The position numbers and the translations under genes are program-made. A DNA stretch of 6,904 nt, from NCBI GenBank assembly GCA_910578755.1, contig CAJTSZ010000093.1, forward strand, positions 1 through 6,904, in the 5' to 3' direction. The DNA comes from an uncultured Oscillospiraceae bacterium (lineage in GTDB: Bacteria; Bacillota; Clostridia; Oscillospirales; Ruminococcaceae). The notes under the pieces were generated by a model. That model did not search any database and was not told where the DNA came from. It saw only the letters and a list, made by a program, of their open reading frames with translations. Each line of letters opens with the position of its first letter. Position 1 is the stretch's first letter. This document shows, one piece after another, positions 4,332-6,904 of this stretch.

Positions 4332-6904
4332 ATGAACTACTATTTAAAGGAAGCCGCGGAGGTTTTGCAGGAGGTAAAATCTTCCCAGCAGGGCCTTACT
4401 CAGGAGGAAGCAGAAAAACGCCTGAGAGAAAACGGAAAAAACAAGCTGCAGGATGCTCCAAAGCAGTCCTTGCTTTCCCGCTTTTTGGATCAGTTAAAGG
4501 ACCCAATGATTATTATCCTCATAGCGGCCGCCATTGTTTCCGGCGTTACCGCCGCCTATGCCAATGAATCCTTTGCCGATGTGTTTATTATTATGATTGT
4601 GGTTATCATCAATGCGATATTGGGTGTGTACCAGGAAAGCAAGGCGGAAAAAGCCATTGAAGCGCTGCAAAAAATGGCTGCGGCTACCTCCAAGGTGCTG
4701 CGCAACGGCGCCGTTGTCAGCGTAAAAAGTGAAGATTTGGTAGTGGGCGATATTATTTTGCTGGAAGCAGGGGACGCTGTTCCCGCTGACGCCCGCATTT
4801 TAGAAAGCGCCAGCTTAAAAATAGAGGAAGCGGCTTTGACTGGGGAGTCTGTCCCTGTAAATAAATTTATTGATATTTTAACCCTGGGTGCCTCCAAGGA
4901 TGTTCCCTTGGGGGACCGCAAAAACATGGTTTACATGGGTAGCACTGTTGTTTACGGCCGCGGCAGCGCCGTGGTGGTAGGTACCGGCATGAACACCGAA
5001 ATGGGCAAAATTGCCGATGCTTTGGCCAATGCCCAGGAAGGGGAAACCCCCTTGCAGCTGAAGCTGAACCAGTTAAGCAAGGTTTTGAGCTATGCAGTTG
5101 TTGGTATTTGTATTTTCATCTTCGGCTTCAGTATTTTAAAAGCGGGAGATTTCCACACCGAGGTTTTAATTGATACCTTTATGGTTGCTGTAAGCCTGGC
5201 TGTTGCCGCCATACCCGAGGGCTTGGCCACGGTAGTTACCATTGTGCTTTCCATTGGCGTTACCAATATGTCCAAGCGCAACGCGGTTATCCGCCGTCTT
5301 ACCGCGGTAGAAACCCTGGGCTGCGCCCAAATTATCTGTTCCGACAAAACAGGCACCTTGACCCAAAATAAAATGACCGTGGTAGAACACTACGGCGAGG
5401 ACGAAAACCTGCTGGCAACCGCCATGGCCCTGTGCAGCGACGCAGAGGTGGAAACAGAAACTACCGCGGTGGGCGAACCAACGGAGTGCGCATTGGTAAA
5501 CTATGCCAGCAGCCTGAAGCTGAATAAAAACGAACTGAAACAGGCTATGCCAAGGGTAGGGGAAGCGCCTTTCGATTCCATGCGCAAAATGATGTCCACA
5601 GTTCACCAAACAGCGGACGGCAAAATTGTGCAGTACACAAAGGGCGCTCCGGACGAAGTTCTGAAAAAATGTACCTCCGCTTTAAAGGGCGGCAAAATTG
5701 TTCCTCTTACTGATGAAATCCGCCAGGAGATTTTAACTGCAAATAAAGCTATGGCAGATAAGGCTTTGCGCGTGCTGGGCGGTTCCTACCGCCAGTACAG
5801 CCAGCTCCCCACCGATGTTTCCCCCGAGGCCCTGGAAAATGATTTGATTTTTATTGGCCTGGTGGGTATGATTGACCCAATCCGCCCAGAGGTGGTAGGC
5901 GCCATTGAAGAATGTAAGCACGCCCATATTAAGCCAATTATGATTACCGGCGACCATAAGGATACCGCCGTTGCCATTGCCATGCAGCTGGGCATTATTT
6001 CCTCCCCCGAGGAGGCCATTACCGGCGCGGAGCTTAACGAGATTAGCGATGAAGAATTTAAAACCAAAATTGAACATTACTCTGTTTATGCCCGTGTTCA
6101 GCCGGAGCACAAGGTGCGTATTGTAAATACATGGAAAGCAAAAGGCATGATTACCGCCATGACAGGCGACGGCGTAAACGACGCCCCATCCATTAAAAGC
6201 GCCGACATTGGCGTAGGTATGGGCATTACCGGCACCGACGTTACCAAAAACGTAGCAGACATGGTACTGGCGGACGATAACTTTGCCACCATTGTTTCCG
6301 CTGTGGAGGAAGGCCGCCGCATTTACGATAATATCCGTAAATCCATTCAGTTCCTGCTTTCTTCCAACTTGAGTGAAGTGCTTTCCGTTTTCTTTTCCAC
6401 TTTAATGGGCTTCACCATTTTAAAACCGGTTCACCTGTTATGGATCAACCTGATTACAGACTGTTTCCCCGCCCTGGCCTTGGGCATGGAGGAAGCCGAA
6501 GCAGACATTATGCAGCGCAAACCCCGGGATTCCAAAGAAGGCATTTTTTCCGGTGGCTTGGCAGGGGATACTCTCTACCAGGGTATTATGGTTACCGTAA
6601 TTACTATGGCGGCTTACTTTATTGGCCACTATATGGAAGCCGGTGTGTGGGAAATTGCAGAAAGCCCCGACGGCATGACCATGGCTTTCCTTACTATGTC
6701 TATGGCGGAAATTTTCCATTCCTTTAACCTGCGTTCCCAGCACAAATCCTTGTTCTCCATAAAACGCCATAACAAAGCCTTAACTTTGGCTATGATTGCT
6801 TCCCTTGCAGCAACCACCGTTGTTATTTATGTTCCTTTCCTTGCCAATGCCTTTGGTTTTGAACATATTTCTTTGGCAGAATATGCCGTTGCCTTAGCTT
6901 TGGC
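4332..6904 (+). CDS. cation-translocating P-type ATPase, SERCA/PMCA-like; probable Mn2+/Ca2+ exporter (3' partial)
   Basis: The frame is open for 857 codons to the window edge, inside the last membrane helix, so perhaps 15-40 residues are missing. The start is fixed by AAAGGAGG 6 nt upstream. The order is: N-terminal cation-ATPase domain (about 1-56), helices M1-M2 (59-100), actuator domain with TGES (170-173), M3-M4 (252-310) with PEGL (295-298), phosphorylation Asp338 in DKTGT, nucleotide domain with FDSMRK (414-419) and KGAP (437-440), TGD (539-541), GDGVND (612-617), then M5-M10. Likely ion ligands are Glu296 in M4, Asn679 and Glu682 in M5, Asn706, Thr709 and Asp710 in M6, and Glu793 in M8, corresponding to both SERCA Ca2+ sites. 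It pumps divalent cations out of the cytoplasm using ATP. The Mn2+ riboswitch in its leader makes Mn2+ a likely substrate, as for riboswitch-controlled relatives in Lactococcus (YoaB) and Streptococcus; Ca2+ is the alternative. No frameshift seen. Confidence 0.93.
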   Translation, partial: MNYYLKEAAEVLQEVKSSQQGLTQEEAEKRLRENGKNKLQDAPKQSLLSRFLDQLKDPMIIILIAAAIVSGVTAAYANESFADVFIIMIVVIINAILGVYQESKAEKAIEALQKMAAATSKVLRNGAVVSVKSEDLVVGDIILLEAGDAVPADARILESASLKIEEAALTGESVPVNKFIDILTLGASKDVPLGDRKNMVYMGSTVVYGRGSAVVVGTGMNTEMGKIADALANAQEGETPLQLKLNQLSKVLSYAVVGICIFIFGFSILKAGDFHTEVLIDTFMVAVSLAVAAIPEGLATVVTIVLSIGVTNMSKRNAVIRRLTAVETLGCAQIICSDKTGTLTQNKMTVVEHYGEDENLLATAMALCSDAEVETETTAVGEPTECALVNYASSLKLNKNELKQAMPRVGEAPFDSMRKMMSTVHQTADGKIVQYTKGAPDEVLKKCTSALKGGKIVPLTDEIRQEILTANKAMADKALRVLGGSYRQYSQLPTDVSPEALENDLIFIGLVGMIDPIRPEVVGAIEECKHAHIKPIMITGDHKDTAVAIAMQLGIISSPEEAITGAELNEISDEEFKTKIEHYSVYARVQPEHKVRIVNTWKAKGMITAMTGDGVNDAPSIKSADIGVGMGITGTDVTKNVADMVLADDNFATIVSAVEEGRRIYDNIRKSIQFLLSSNLSEVLSVFFSTLMGFTILKPVHLLWINLITDCFPALALGMEEAEADIMQRKPRDSKEGIFSGGLAGDTLYQGIMVTVITMAAYFIGHYMEAGVWEIAESPDGMTMAFLTMSMAEIFHSFNLRSQHKSLFSIKRHNKALTLAMIASLAATTVVIYVPFLANAFGFEHISLAEYAVALAL

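Noticed and set aside
3967..4335. Plus-strand 122-codon frame across the ATPase leader
   Set aside because: It lies over the -10, riboswitch and terminator, has no ribosome binding site, and its sequence is explained by RNA structure.
5166..5609. Antisense 147-codon frame inside the ATPase gene, and similar ones at 4556-4927, 5733-6110 and 6438-6770
   Set aside because: Shadows of the well-conserved ATPase frame; His/Gly-rich or Ser/Thr-rich sequence with no family resemblance.

Overview
The window looks like a piece of chromosome from an anaerobic member of the Bacillota (class Clostridia). The evidence is moderate GC, strong AGGAGG-like ribosome binding sites, an EutH-type transporter, a COG4087-type HAD protein and a yybP-ykoY riboswitch with a Bacillota-style transcription terminator. 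I cannot name a genus. There is no tRNA, rRNA, CRISPR array or insertion sequence.

Layout. (1) 1-2008, plus strand: the 3' part of a YhfW-like FAD oxidoreductase carrying a C-terminal Rieske [2Fe-2S] domain, whose stop overlaps the start of a tocopherol-cyclase-like protein by 8 nt. They form a two-gene (or longer) operon entering from upstream. (2) 2028-2072: a hairpin between convergent genes, with its T-rich side facing the minus strand. (3) 3270-2079, minus strand: an EutH-family ethanolamine transporter with its own sigma-70-type promoter and no other eut gene in view. (4) 3903-3328, minus strand: a small soluble HAD protein whose motifs resemble the phosphorylation domain of P-type ATPases. 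(5) 3961-6904, plus strand: a regulated cation pump. A promoter whose -35 lies in a perfect 9-bp inverted repeat drives a leader of about 320 nt. The leader carries a yybP-ykoY (Mn2+-sensing) riboswitch and an overlapping intrinsic terminator, then more structured leader with a possible short reading frame. It ends in a P1B-unrelated, SERCA/PMCA-like P-type ATPase that is cut by the window end and has no stop codon in view.

The best-supported biology is region 5. The riboswitch's closing helix and the terminator share the segment 4118-4126, so metal binding should block the terminator and switch the ATPase on. Together with known riboswitch-controlled ATPases of lactococci and pneumococci, this points to a Mn2+ (and/or Ca2+) efflux pump rather than a generic calcium pump. 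The inverted repeat over the promoter suggests a second, protein-based control layer. The riboswitch class is known, so this is a new instance rather than a new system. The less explained parts are the operator-like palindrome, the leader after the terminator, and the FAD-Rieske/tocopherol-cyclase pair.
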